Positions 17,217 to 26,618 of a stretch of DNA of 64,000 bases are shown here, one piece after another. Source of the stretch: Anaerobacterium chartisolvens (GTDB lineage: Bacteria > Bacillota > Clostridia > Acetivibrionales > DSM-27016); assembly GCF_003337415.1 (NCBI RefSeq), contig NZ_QPJT01000006.1, forward strand, positions 124,001-188,000, written 5' to 3'. The translations under genes and the position numbers were made by a program. Below the pieces are notes generated by a model, which was not told the DNA's origin, did no database searches, and saw only the letters and a program-made list of their open reading frames with translations. Every line of letters starts with the position of its first letter. The first letter of the stretch is position 1.

Positions 17217-18155
17217 TTGGCCTTTTTTATGGCCTTTATAATAGTGTATTTAATTATACCCCCTTTAAGAGGGCTTGCGGTAAGAATTGGCTTTGTGGAC
17301 AGGCCGACTGAGAGAAAAATTCATAAGGAGCCGGTGCCGCACTTGGCAGGTGTCGGTATATTTGCAGGCTTTATATCGGTGTATCTGGCATTTGTAAGGG
17401 AATGGGACGGAGAAACTCTGGGTATCCTTGTGGGAAGCTTAATGATTCTGTCAATAGGCATTGTGGATGACTGGTATAAAACTCATGGAAAGGAATTCCC
17501 GGCTCTGCCCAAGCTCATTGTTCAGGTGGGAGCTGCAGCTGTAGTTTATTTTTCAGGGATTGTATTTACCGGCTTTAATAACCCGTTTACAGGGCAGTAC
17601 ATATTGCTTCCCGTATGGATTCAGTTTGTACTGACGGTAACATGGATTTTTGGAGTTACAACGGTTATTAACTTTTCCGACGGTATTGACGGGCTTGCGG
17701 GAGGGCTTTCCGCAATATCCTCCGCCACCCTTTTTATCGTCGCTCTGGTCATGGGCCGGACTGCGCCGGCCTATATGGCTATTATACTGGTAGGAGCCGC
17801 ACTGGGATATCTCAGGTACAACAGTCCCCCCGCAAGAGTATATATGGGCGATGCCGGAGCCACCTTTATGGGCTTTATTCTTGGAATAATAGCTCTTGAC
17901 GGAGCCTTTAAGCAGGCGACAGTTTTGTCGGTGCTTATTCCTATACTTGCTCTGGGCGTTCCCATATTTGATAATGTTTTTGTTGTTTTCAAAAGGATGA
18001 AGGAGGGAAAGCCGATATATAAGGCGGACAGAAGCCAGGCACATTACAGACTGCTTTCGGCCGGCTTAAATCCCAAGCAGGCATTGGCATTTCTGTGTCT
18101 TATAAGCCTTTGCTTCAGCCTGACCTCAATAATAATCCTTCTTTTGAGGGCATAG
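17217..18155 (+). CDS. WecA/TagO-type undecaprenyl-phosphate sugar-1-phosphate transferase
   Basis: A polytopic membrane protein of at least 312 residues in the MraY/WecA/TagO family, which loads GlcNAc-1-phosphate (or a related sugar) onto undecaprenyl phosphate to start wall teichoic acid or surface glycan synthesis. Signatures are VDRPTERKIHKEPVPHLAG, the NFSDGIDGLAGG aspartate motif, YMGDAGATFMGF, and the cytoplasmic SQAHYRLL segment. The start is unclear: TTG 17217 is 18 bases from AGGGAGGGAG, while the codon best spaced from that site is ATC 17205, in frame; ATG 17229 is also possible. It lies close behind prfB. Confidence 0.88.
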   Translation: MAFFMAFIIVYLIIPPLRGLAVRIGFVDRPTERKIHKEPVPHLAGVGIFAGFISVYLAFVREWDGETLGILVGSLMILSIGIVDDWYKTHGKEFPALPKLIVQVGAAAVVYFSGIVFTGFNNPFTGQYILLPVWIQFVLTVTWIFGVTTVINFSDGIDGLAGGLSAISSATLFIVALVMGRTAPAYMAIILVGAALGYLRYNSPPARVYMGDAGATFMGFILGIIALDGAFKQATVLSVLIPILALGVPIFDNVFVVFKRMKEGKPIYKADRSQAHYRLLSAGLNPKQALAFLCLISLCFSLTSIIILLLRA

Positions 18156-18184
18156 CCTTTCAGCTTTTTTAGAATGGGGCACAT

Positions 18185-18231
18185 TAAAAATGGCATAATC
18201 ATTGTTATGCTGTTTTTTTATGCCATTTTTA
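18185..18231 (+). terminator. Hairpin terminator after WecA-type gene
   Basis: TAAAAATGGCATAA (18185-18198) pairs with TTATGCCATTTTTA (18218-18231), with U-rich flanks on both strands. Confidence 0.75.
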
Positions 18232-18245
18232 GAGGGCAAAAAAAA

Positions 18246-18274
18246 TTGAACATTTAGTTTAAATAATCTATAAT
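18246..18274 (+). promoter_or_regulatory. Sigma-A-type promoter for recJ-apt-rel operon
   Basis: TTGAAC (18246-18251), a 17-base spacer and a perfect TATAAT (18269-18274), 52 bases before the recJ start. Confidence 0.8.
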
Positions 18275-18326
18275 GTATTGTACACGTAATAAGGACTAAA
18301 ATCATAATTTGCTTATAGGAGAAAAG

Positions 18327-20876
18327 ATGCCGCAGGATACATTGCACCACGGTGATGCAAGTCATCACTTAGATAGACGCAGTCACTTGGATAAAATTCA
18401 TCCCTTGGATAAGCTATGGCTTTGCCGCAGCGTTTGTGATGAAGACATAGACAGGGTGGCAGAGGAAGCGGGAATATCAAGGCTTCTGGCCACAATTCTT
18501 TTGGGAAGGGGAATGAGTGATCCTGAAGGAATAAAGGAGTTTATGGACCCACGGATGGACGGTCTTAACGATCCCTTTTTGTTTAACGGTATGGATAGGG
18601 CGACGGAGCGCATAATAAAGGCAGTGAAAGCCAATGAGAGGATTGTAATATACGGAGATTATGATGTGGACGGCATTACAAGCACGGCACTGCTGTACGG
18701 CTTTTTATCGGAATTGGGCTCGAATGTAGAGTATTACATACCTGATCGCATCGAGGATGGGTATGGCCTTTCTATAAACGCCTTGCACAGGATAAGGCTT
18801 GCGGGGAGCTGCCTCATTATTACGGTGGATTGCGGCATTACCGCGGTGGACGAGGTAAAATACATAAATGAAAATGGAATGGAGATAATCATAACCGACC
18901 ACCACGAATGCAAGGAGATACTCCCTGAAGCCTTTGAAATTATAAGCTCGGGCATTCCGGGCTCACGATATCCCTTTAAGGAACTGGCGGGAGTTGGAGT
19001 GGCGTATAAGCTTGCTTGTGCGATAGCGGCAAAAATGGGGCTTGATACCGATTGCAGCAATTTTCTGGATCTCACGGCGTTAGGTACGGTAGCGGATGTT
19101 GTAAGCCTCACGGGGGAGAACAGGATTATTGTAAAAAACGGGATAGATATAATACAAAGCACACGCCGTCCGGGTTTAAGAGCGCTTCTGGATAATTGCG
19201 GGCTGCAGGGCAAGCCGGTAACCTCGTGGGTAATCAGCTTTGTACTTGCTCCCAGAATAAATGCGGCGGGCAGAGTGGGAAAAGCATCCCGGGCGGTGCG
19301 GCTTTTTACCACTGCTGATGCACAAGAGGCACTTAGCATAGTTTTGCAATTGAATGAGGAGAACAGGCTGAGGCAGGAGACTGAGACGGGCATACTGCGG
19401 CAGGCAATAGAGATAGTTGAAAGAGAAATAGATCTTAAAACTGAGAAGGTTATCGTAATATGCGGTAAAGGGTGGCATCACGGTGTAATAGGGATAGTTG
19501 CGTCAAGAATTACCGACAGGTATTACAGGCCGTGCATTTTGATTTCATGCGAGGAGGATGGAGCCGCAAAGGGCTCCGGCAGAAGCGTACAGGGTTTTGA
19601 TCTGTTTCGGGCTCTGGGCTCTTGCGGGCATTTGCTGGAAAAGTACGGGGGACATGAAATGGCGGCGGGACTTTCCCTAAGAGCAGAAAATATACCCGCC
19701 GTGAGGAGAGAGATAAACATTTATGCTGATGAAGTAATGGAGGAAAGAGACCTTATACCCAAAATAACTATAGATGCCGTTATTAAAAGGGAGGACATAA
19801 GCCTTGCCCGCGTGAGGGAGCTTGAAAAGCTCGCACCCTTTGGCGCGGGGAATCCAAGCCCTGTTTTTGAGTATGACGCGCTCACTGTTGCAGAGGCCAG
19901 AGCGGTGGGAGAAAGCAAGCATCTTAAGCTTAAGCTTGAGGATGGAGGATCTTTTATTGATGCAATAGGCTTTAACATGGGGAATCTGCTTGAAGGGGTT
20001 AACAATGGGTCTAGGGTTGATGTTGCATGCAGCCTTGACGTGAATTCATGGAATTCTGAAGAGCGTGTCCAGATGAATATTAAGGGCATAAAGCAATGCT
20101 CGCGGATATTTGAAGAGGAAAGCTATTTTATAAGTCTGGATGAATGCATGAGATTTTGGAGCTTGTCCGAATACGGCGGGCCGGAGGCCTTTAATTTCTG
20201 TTATAGGGGCGTGGAGGCTCTGCAAGACATGCTGCAAACGGAAAAGAATACTGTAATTATGGTTAATTCTCTCCCCGATGCCCAGTGTCTGGTTAAATTT
20301 TTGATAAACAATGAAACTGCTATTAAAAAAAATCGTATTATTTGTTATACTAGTGTTGATTGTAATAATTTTACTTCAAACAGCAATTTTATACTTGTCA
20401 ATCCCGATCCGCGCCGGCTTGAATTGTCATGGTTCGACAATGCCGCCATATATGGAAGCTGGATTGATGAAGGCTATTTAAGGGCTGTTATTGAAAAAGG
20501 AGGGGAGGATAAGCTCCGTCTGGTAAAGAGCGGTGAGACTCCCGAATTTAATATAGAGCAAATTGTTCCCGAGAGGGAAGAGCTTGCGGCCGTTTATCAG
20601 TATTTAAAAGCGGGGGCTTCGGAAGGTAAGGCAGTTGGCAGCTTTTCACGGCTGGCAGAGAAAGTGGCATATTGCTATAATATAAACATAAATTATTTTA
20701 AAATTAAAAGATGTGTGGAAATATTTGAAGAGCTGAAGCTTATTAAAAAGGATATGAGAAAAGACGGAGGCGTGGCTTTCACCGTAATTTATTCGGGAAA
20801 GGATAAAAAAAGGCTTGAGGACTCAAAATTGTACCGAATGCTGCAGAGCTTAAAAATGAGATGGCAGCAGGTCTAA
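18327..20876 (+). CDS. recJ: Single-stranded-DNA-specific 5'-3' exonuclease RecJ
   Basis: An 849-residue DHH-family exonuclease that degrades single-stranded DNA in recombination and mismatch/base-excision repair. The DHH domain shows GDYDVDGITSTALLYGF and TDHHE; the DHHA1 domain has GKGWHHGVIGIVASR and KGSGRSVQGFDLF. An OB-like domain and a clostridial C-terminal extension follow. The ATG at 18327 has AGGAG five bases upstream, better than the TTG at 18309. The N-terminus carries a His/Asp-rich stretch (DTLHHGDASHHLDRRSHLD) before the conserved fold, which is unusual and of unknown meaning. Confidence 0.93.
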   Translation: MPQDTLHHGDASHHLDRRSHLDKIHPLDKLWLCRSVCDEDIDRVAEEAGISRLLATILLGRGMSDPEGIKEFMDPRMDGLNDPFLFNGMDRATERIIKAVKANERIVIYGDYDVDGITSTALLYGFLSELGSNVEYYIPDRIEDGYGLSINALHRIRLAGSCLIITVDCGITAVDEVKYINENGMEIIITDHHECKEILPEAFEIISSGIPGSRYPFKELAGVGVAYKLACAIAAKMGLDTDCSNFLDLTALGTVADVVSLTGENRIIVKNGIDIIQSTRRPGLRALLDNCGLQGKPVTSWVISFVLAPRINAAGRVGKASRAVRLFTTADAQEALSIVLQLNEENRLRQETETGILRQAIEIVEREIDLKTEKVIVICGKGWHHGVIGIVASRITDRYYRPCILISCEEDGAAKGSGRSVQGFDLFRALGSCGHLLEKYGGHEMAAGLSLRAENIPAVRREINIYADEVMEERDLIPKITIDAVIKREDISLARVRELEKLAPFGAGNPSPVFEYDALTVAEARAVGESKHLKLKLEDGGSFIDAIGFNMGNLLEGVNNGSRVDVACSLDVNSWNSEERVQMNIKGIKQCSRIFEEESYFISLDECMRFWSLSEYGGPEAFNFCYRGVEALQDMLQTEKNTVIMVNSLPDAQCLVKFLINNETAIKKNRIICYTSVDCNNFTSNSNFILVNPDPRRLELSWFDNAAIYGSWIDEGYLRAVIEKGGEDKLRLVKSGETPEFNIEQIVPEREELAAVYQYLKAGASEGKAVGSFSRLAEKVAYCYNININYFKIKRCVEIFEELKLIKKDMRKDGGVAFTVIYSGKDKKRLEDSKLYRMLQSLKMRWQQV

Positions 20877-20910
20877 ATGACTTTAATATTTTTAAGGGAG
20901 GGTTTTTAAA

Positions 20911-21426
20911 ATGGATTTAAAGGCTAAGCTTAGACATGTTATGGATTTTCCGAAGCAGGGAATTGATTTTATTGATATTACTACCGTGCTTCAGGATGCC
21001 GAGGCATTTAAAGAGGTGCTGGATCTTATGAAGGAAAGACTTGGAGGGCTTGGTGAATTTGATCTTATTGTAGGCCCCGAATCCAGAGGCTTTGTGTTTG
21101 GGGCTCCTCTGGCGTATGTGATGGGCAAGGGGTTCATACCGATCAGAAAAAGGGGCAAGCTGCCTTATAAAACCGTAAAGGCGGAATATGAATTGGAGTA
21201 CGGAACCGATATGCTTGAAATGCATGAGGATGCCGTTAAGCCGGGACAAAGGGTGGTAATTGTGGATGACCTTCTGGCAACGGGAGGAACTACAATGTCA
21301 AATATTGAATTAATTGAAATGCTGGGGGGAAAGGTTGCCGGCATAGTTTATTTTATCGAGCTGGGGTTCCTTGGCGGAAGAGATAAGCTTAAAGGCTTTA
21401 ATGTGCATTCAATAGTAGAGTTTTAA
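20911..21426 (+). CDS. apt: Adenine phosphoribosyltransferase
   Basis: A 171-residue type I phosphoribosyltransferase that salvages adenine to AMP with PRPP. The PRPP loop is VVIVDDLLATGGTTM; the N-terminus DFPKQGIDFIDITTVL and FVFGAPLAYVMGKGFIPIR are typical of Apt. It lies between recJ and the ppGpp synthetase gene, the order often seen in clostridia, with GGGAGGG as ribosome site. Confidence 0.95.
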   Translation: MDLKAKLRHVMDFPKQGIDFIDITTVLQDAEAFKEVLDLMKERLGGLGEFDLIVGPESRGFVFGAPLAYVMGKGFIPIRKRGKLPYKTVKAEYELEYGTDMLEMHEDAVKPGQRVVIVDDLLATGGTTMSNIELIEMLGGKVAGIVYFIELGFLGGRDKLKGFNVHSIVEF

Positions 21427-21470
21427 GCGGAGTATGCTTATTTGCTGCCGTTATTATGGGGGAATTTTTG

Positions 21471-23660
21471 ATGACTGATGGTTATAAACGCTTGGTTGAA
21501 AAAATTAAAAAATATAATTTGAATTGCGACTTTACAATGCTTGAAAAGGCGTATAAGGTTTCAAAGGGCGCACATGACGGGCAGCAAAGAGTTTCGGGAG
21601 ACCCTTATATAATTCACCCCATAGAGGTGGCATGCATACTGGCCGATCTTGAGCTTGACTGCACATCAATTATTGCGGCAATTCTGCACGACACCGTTGA
21701 GGATACCACATACACCGTAGAGGAGCTTAAGGAGGAGTTCGGGGAGGAGGTCGCGCTTCTTGTGGACGGTGTCACAAAGCTGGGTAAGATACCTTACACC
21801 ACAAAGGAGGAGCAGCAGGCCGAGAATTTGAGAAAAATGTTCCTTGCAATGTCCAAGGACATAAGAGTTATTTTGATAAAGCTGGCCGACAGGCTTCACA
21901 ATATGAGAACTCTCAAATACATGTCTCCTGAGAAGCAGACGGAAAAGGCAAAGGAAACCCTTGAAATATACGCGCCTCTTGCCCACCGGCTTGGAATATC
22001 CAAAATAAAGTGGGAGCTGGAGGATATATGCTTAAGGTATATAGACCCTAAAGGGTACTATGACCTGGTAAACAGAATTTCCACAAAGAGAAAGGAAAGA
22101 GAGGCATATATATCCCAGATAATAGACACCCTGAGGGAAAAGACAAACGAGCTTGGAATTGAGAATCCTCACATTGACGGGCGTCCAAAGCACTTTCACA
22201 GCATATACAGAAAAATGCATGAGCAAAATAAGACGTTAGAGCAGATATACGACCTTTTTGCAGTGAGGGTAATAGTCAATTCGGTAAAGGATTGCTATGC
22301 GGTGCTTGGGCTGGTACATGAGCTGTATAAGCCTATGCCCGGAAGGTTTAAGGATTATATAGCCATGCCCAAGCCCAATATGTACCAATCCTTGCATACA
22401 ACGCTTATCGGGCCCGAGGGGCAGCCCTTTGAGGTGCAGATAAGGACATGGGACATGCACCGTGTCGCGGAGGTGGGTATTGCGGCTCACTGGAGGTACA
22501 AGGAGGGAAACACCGGGGCCAGCGATGTTGATAGTAAGCTTTCCTGGCTGAGACAGCTCCTTGAGTGGCAGAAGGACATGCGTGATGCCAGAGAGTTTGT
22601 TGAGACGCTTAAAATTGACCTTTTCACAGATGAGGTGTTTGTATTTACTCCTAAGGGAGATGTAATAAACCTTCCTGCCGGTTCAACTCCTATTGATTTT
22701 GCATACTCTATCCACAGCGCCATAGGAAATAAAATGATGGGGGCCAGAATCAACGGCAAAATTGTTACTCTGGGATATGAGCTTAAAAACGGGGACATTA
22801 TAGAGATACTTACATCCCCCAATATCCACGGGCCTAGCCGGGATTGGCTGAAGATAGTGAAAAGCTCGCAGGCAAGGAATAAGATAAACCAGTGGTTTAA
22901 GAAGGAAAAAAGGGATGAAAACATAGTAAGGGGCAAGGAACTGGTTGAGAGGGAGGTAAAAAAGGCGGGCTTTACCTTCAATCAGCTCTTTAAGCAGGAA
23001 TGGGTAGACGTAATACTAAAAAAGTATACCTTTCTTACCTTGGATGATCTTTTTGCGGGCATAGGGTACGGTGCTATTACCGCAAACAAGGTTATTTCAA
23101 GGCTGAAGGAGGAATACAGGAAAACCTTGAAGCCTGAGGAGCTGCAGGAGCAGGCTGTTGAGGCCTCATTAAACAGCAAGGCCGACAGGGATAAAAAGAA
23201 AAGATCAATGCCTGAAAACGGGGTTGTGGTAAAGGGGATAGAGAACTGTCTGGTGAGGCTGTCCAGGTGCTGCAATCCGGTGCCGGGAGATGATATAATG
23301 GGATATATCACCAGGGGAAGAGGGGTATCGGTACACCGCAAGGACTGTGTAAACGTAAATAATATCGACGGTGACAACAGGCTGATTGAGGTAAGCTGGT
23401 TCAATGCCAGCAACAAGCTGGCGTATAAGGCGGATATCACGGTGATGGCAAATGACAGGACAGCGCTGCTTATGGAGGTAACCAATTCGATAGGAGAGTC
23501 GAAAATACCCTTAAAGGCCATAAATGCCAGAACTACAAAGGATCAGATAGCCGTAATGAACCTTACTCTTGAGATTACAGACACCGAGCAGCTTGACAGG
23601 ATAATCAAGAGGCTTAAAAAGATTGACAGTGTTTTTGAGGTTACAAGAAATAAGCAATAG
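21471..23660 (+). CDS. relA: Bifunctional (p)ppGpp synthetase/hydrolase
   Basis: A 729-residue long Rel enzyme that makes and breaks the stringent-response alarmone. Domains in order: HD hydrolase ([24 protein letters not shown]), synthetase ([31 protein letters not shown]), TGS ([21 protein letters not shown]), a zinc-finger/helical region with [15 protein letters not shown], and a C-terminal ACT domain. The HD residues are intact, so hydrolysis is expected. ATG 21471 is preferred because GGGGGA lies eight bases upstream, whereas ATG 21456 forms part of that site. Confidence 0.95.
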   Translation: MTDGYKRLVEKIKKYNLNCDFTMLEKAYKVSKGAHDGQQRVSGDPYIIHPIEVACILADLELDCTSIIAAILHDTVEDTTYTVEELKEEFGEEVALLVDGVTKLGKIPYTTKEEQQAENLRKMFLAMSKDIRVILIKLADRLHNMRTLKYMSPEKQTEKAKETLEIYAPLAHRLGISKIKWELEDICLRYIDPKGYYDLVNRISTKRKEREAYISQIIDTLREKTNELGIENPHIDGRPKHFHSIYRKMHEQNKTLEQIYDLFAVRVIVNSVKDCYAVLGLVHELYKPMPGRFKDYIAMPKPNMYQSLHTTLIGPEGQPFEVQIRTWDMHRVAEVGIAAHWRYKEGNTGASDVDSKLSWLRQLLEWQKDMRDAREFVETLKIDLFTDEVFVFTPKGDVINLPAGSTPIDFAYSIHSAIGNKMMGARINGKIVTLGYELKNGDIIEILTSPNIHGPSRDWLKIVKSSQARNKINQWFKKEKRDENIVRGKELVEREVKKAGFTFNQLFKQEWVDVILKKYTFLTLDDLFAGIGYGAITANKVISRLKEEYRKTLKPEELQEQAVEASLNSKADRDKKKRSMPENGVVVKGIENCLVRLSRCCNPVPGDDIMGYITRGRGVSVHRKDCVNVNNIDGDNRLIEVSWFNASNKLAYKADITVMANDRTALLMEVTNSIGESKIPLKAINARTTKDQIAVMNLTLEITDTEQLDRIIKRLKKIDSVFEVTRNKQ

Positions 23661-23677
23661 AACAGGGAGAGGCTTTT

Positions 23678-24127
23678 ATGAGAGCGGTTGTGCAAAGGGT
23701 CAGCCGGGCAAGGGTGTCTGTGGAGGGTGTGACGGAGGGTGAAATCGGAAAGGGGCTGCTGGTGTTTTTAGGTGTGGAGAAGGAGGATTGTGAAAGGGAC
23801 ATATGCTACCTCGCCGACAAGATAGCGGGACTTAGAATATTTGAGGACGAAAGCGGCAGGATGAATCTTTCTCTGCTTGATGTCGGGGGAGAGCTTCTTA
23901 TTGTTTCACAGTTTACTCTTTACGGAGACTGCAGAAAGGGCAAAAGGCCGAGCTATGACAGAGCGGCTTCTCCACAGGCGGCTAATGAGATATATGAGAG
24001 CTTTGTCGGGTATTGCCGGAGGTATCCCGTTAAGCTTGAAACGGGAAAATTTCAGGCCCATATGGAGGTGGACATATGCAATGACGGGCCTGTTACAATT
24101 ATGCTAGACAGCAGGAAGGAATTTTAA
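23678..24127 (+). CDS. dtd: D-aminoacyl-tRNA deacylase
   Basis: A 149-residue DTD that removes D-amino acids and misplaced glycine from tRNAs. The family marks are [33 protein letters not shown] and the C-terminal [15 protein letters not shown] (Gly-x-Pro type site). It lies 17 bases behind rel, as in many Firmicutes, and is probably part of the same operon. Confidence 0.95.
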   Translation: MRAVVQRVSRARVSVEGVTEGEIGKGLLVFLGVEKEDCERDICYLADKIAGLRIFEDESGRMNLSLLDVGGELLIVSQFTLYGDCRKGKRPSYDRAASPQAANEIYESFVGYCRRYPVKLETGKFQAHMEVDICNDGPVTIMLDSRKEF

Positions 24128-24153
24128 AATTAAGCTTTATTTAGGAGGCTACT

Positions 24154-24771
24154 ATGGTTTATAAACGTTTGATGACAGGAATGTTTTCGTCTAACTGCTA
24201 TATAATAGGGGACAACGGAGAGGGCGCGGTAATAGACCCGGGAGTTGAGTGCGGTGAAATTATGGCTGCCGTAGAAGAGCTGGGGCTTAGGATAAAGTAT
24301 ATAATACTGACGCATGTGCATATTGACCACATATGCCATATGGACGAGCTCAGAGAGAAGACGGGGGCTAATGTGGCGGCACATGCCGATGATGCGGTGT
24401 ACCTTTCCAACCCGCGGCTTAACGGCTCCGCCCTGTTCGGGCTGGCGAAGGCGTTCGGTAATGCAGACATTACCGTTAAGGACGGGGATGTGCTCAAGGT
24501 GGGGGGAATGGATGTACATATAATACATACCCCGGGGCATTCGGCAGGAGGGATTTGCATAAAGGCGGAAAACCGTCTGTTTTCGGGGGATACTCTGTTT
24601 AGGATGTCAATAGGCAGAACAGACCTTGGCAACGGGGATTACGACGAGCTTATCAATTCAATAAAAACCAAGCTGATGGTGTTAGACGATGAGGTGGAAG
24701 TATACCCGGGGCACGGAACCGCCACCACAATAGGCTACGAGCGGGCCAACAATCCCTTTATATCCGGGTGA
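24154..24771 (+). CDS. Metallo-beta-lactamase-fold hydrolase (glyoxalase II-like)
   Basis: A 205-residue MBL-fold enzyme. Metal ligands are visible in ILTHVHIDHICHMDEL, HTPGHSAGGI, FSGDTLFRMSIGRTDL and VYPGHGTATT. Length and motifs fit the YcbL/GloB-like group of thioester hydrolases, though the usual THxHxDH reads THVHIDH. Substrate unknown. It is the last gene of the recJ-apt-rel-dtd group; the hisS promoter follows about 55 bases later. Confidence 0.88.
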   Translation: MVYKRLMTGMFSSNCYIIGDNGEGAVIDPGVECGEIMAAVEELGLRIKYIILTHVHIDHICHMDELREKTGANVAAHADDAVYLSNPRLNGSALFGLAKAFGNADITVKDGDVLKVGGMDVHIIHTPGHSAGGICIKAENRLFSGDTLFRMSIGRTDLGNGDYDELINSIKTKLMVLDDEVEVYPGHGTATTIGYERANNPFISG

Positions 24772-24827
24772 CAGACGGGGCTATTACAGTCGCGGCCTTG
24801 GAGTATGTCTTTCAAAAAAATTTTGTC

Positions 24828-24857
24828 TTGACAACGTTATGACGGAAAATATAAAAT
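24828..24857 (+). promoter_or_regulatory. Sigma-A-type promoter of hisS-aspS operon
   Basis: TTGACA (24828-24833), an 18-base spacer and TAAAAT (24852-24857), directly before the T-box leader. Confidence 0.65.
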
Positions 24858-24867
24858 ATAGGCTATA

Positions 24868-25202
24868 GTGTGAAAGACTGTGAACGGAAAAAGTAGCCAA
24901 TGCTGCCTACAGGGAGAAAGTGCCGTGACTGGAAGCTCTTTCAGGAAAAGGTTGGTGAAAGAACCTCCTGGAGTCGATCTCCCGAAAGCTTAGATTATAT
25001 GTGGTTCTAGGTTATTAGGCAGATACGTTTGTCCGGCGTTAAGGATTTAAAGCGGGCCGGCTTAGCCTGTTAAAGAAGTGCAGCGATACAGCGCGCAGAT
25101 TTTTTTAGGGCAGGTAAGCAGGGCTTAATGGGGTGGTACCGCGGGAGCTTAAGGCGTCTCGTCCCTTGACATTTCATGTTTTAAGGGAGGGAGGCTTTTT
25201 TA
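24868..25202 (+). promoter_or_regulatory. T-box riboswitch of hisS-aspS operon
   Basis: The AGTA of the specifier loop (24891-24894), the long stem I, the antiterminator core GGGTGGTACCGCGGG at 25131-25145, and a terminator pairing GTCTCGTCCCTT with AAGGGAGGGAGGC before TTTTTT are all present. The 3' side of the specifier loop reads GAAAGAACC (24957-24965). At the offset used in the 9.5 kb T-box the triplet is GAA (Glu); one base on it is AAC (Asn). No CAC (His) or GAC (Asp) is in place. Confidence 0.88.
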
Positions 25203-25268
25203 TTTGCTTTAAAACATATGGCGATACTAAAATAATAACCAGTTTTTTTGAAATGGAGGAAGGTTGTT

Positions 25269-26594
25269 TTGAGCAGGAATATAACAGTGCCGTCAATTCT
25301 TCCGGGCTTTATGGAGCTTTTGCCGGCGGATCAAATGCTGTTTGACAAAATGATCAGCACTATAAAAAGTACTTATGAAAAATACGGCTTTTTGCCTTTG
25401 GATACACCCACTATTGAAAAATCGGAAATACTTCTGGCAAAAAGCGGGGGTGATACCGAGAAGCAGATATACCGCTTTAATAAGGGAGACAATGACCTGT
25501 CTCTGAGGTTTGACCTTACGGTGCCTCTTGCCAGGTATGTGGCACAGCATTATAATGATCTGGTTTTTCCCTTCAGAAGATATCATATAGGAAAGGTGTT
25601 CAGGGGGGAAAGACCGCAAAAAGGGCGTTTCAGGGAGTTTTACCAGTGTGACATAGACATTGTGGGCAATGACGCGCTCAGCGTTATAAACGATGCCGAA
25701 ATATTAAGTGTAATATACTCTACGTTTAAAGCTCTGGGGTTTGAGGACTTTACGATAAGGATAAACAACAGAAAGATTTTAAACGGATTTTTCGAGGAAT
25801 TGGGAATCGAGGACAGGGCGCAGGTGCTGAGAACCATTGACAAGCTGGGCAAAATAGGCAGGGAAAACACTGTGAGGGAGCTGCAGGAGATGGGGCTTTC
25901 CGATAGCGCGGTGGACAGCGTCATGCAATTTATAGAGATAAAGGGAAGTGCCGCTGAAGTAATAGGCGGGCTTAAAGGAATGAATGCCGGATCGCCTCTG
26001 TTTTTGCAGGGACTTGAGGAGCTTATGGGGGTATTGGAGCATATAAGCTATTTTAATATACCCGAAAAAAATTATGCGATAGACTTAACCATTGCCAGAG
26101 GGCTTGATTACTATACCGGCACGGTATACGAAACCATACTTGACAATTATCCCTCCATAGGAAGCGTCTGCTCCGGGGGAAGGTACGACAGCCTTGCTCA
26201 GAATTATACCGAGAGGAAGCTGCCCGGAGTGGGTATTTCAATAGGCTTAACCCGGCTTTTTTACCAGCTTAGGGAGGCCGGGATATTGGAGCAGTCAAAA
26301 AGGGCCACGCCGACAGTGCTGCTGGTTATACCAATGCGGGATACCATGGGCCCGGCTCTGGACTTTGCCACTAAAATAAGAGAGGCGGGAATTGCTGCGG
26401 AGGTTTATTTTAACGAAGGCAAGACCGGCAAAAAATTCGCTTATGCAGACAAGCTTGGAATTCCGTATGCCGTTGTTATAGGTGAGGATGAGGTGAGGGA
26501 CGGCTTTTTTAAGCTGAAGGACATGTCAACAGGCATGCAGGAGGCTATGGATCTCGACGGAGTTATAAGCAAAATAAAAAATAGAGCTTTTTAA
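25269..26594 (+). CDS. hisS: Histidyl-tRNA synthetase
   Basis: A 441-residue class II synthetase charging tRNA-His. Motif 2 region is RPQKGRFREFYQCDIDIVG; the HisA box is ARGLDYYTGTVYE; SVCSGGRYDSLA is also present. A C-terminal anticodon-binding domain follows. TTG at 25269 is chosen since GGAGGAAGG lies about ten bases upstream and the ATG at 25248 overlaps that site. The N-terminus (NITVPSILPGFMELLPADQ) is a variant of the usual RGTKDILP. Controlled by the T-box leader and cotranscribed with aspS. Confidence 0.94.
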   Translation: MSRNITVPSILPGFMELLPADQMLFDKMISTIKSTYEKYGFLPLDTPTIEKSEILLAKSGGDTEKQIYRFNKGDNDLSLRFDLTVPLARYVAQHYNDLVFPFRRYHIGKVFRGERPQKGRFREFYQCDIDIVGNDALSVINDAEILSVIYSTFKALGFEDFTIRINNRKILNGFFEELGIEDRAQVLRTIDKLGKIGRENTVRELQEMGLSDSAVDSVMQFIEIKGSAAEVIGGLKGMNAGSPLFLQGLEELMGVLEHISYFNIPEKNYAIDLTIARGLDYYTGTVYETILDNYPSIGSVCSGGRYDSLAQNYTERKLPGVGISIGLTRLFYQLREAGILEQSKRATPTVLLVIPMRDTMGPALDFATKIREAGIAAEVYFNEGKTGKKFAYADKLGIPYAVVIGEDEVRDGFFKLKDMSTGMQEAMDLDGVISKIKNRAF

Positions 26595-26618
26595 TAAAGA
26601 CATTATGGAGGAGAGAAA

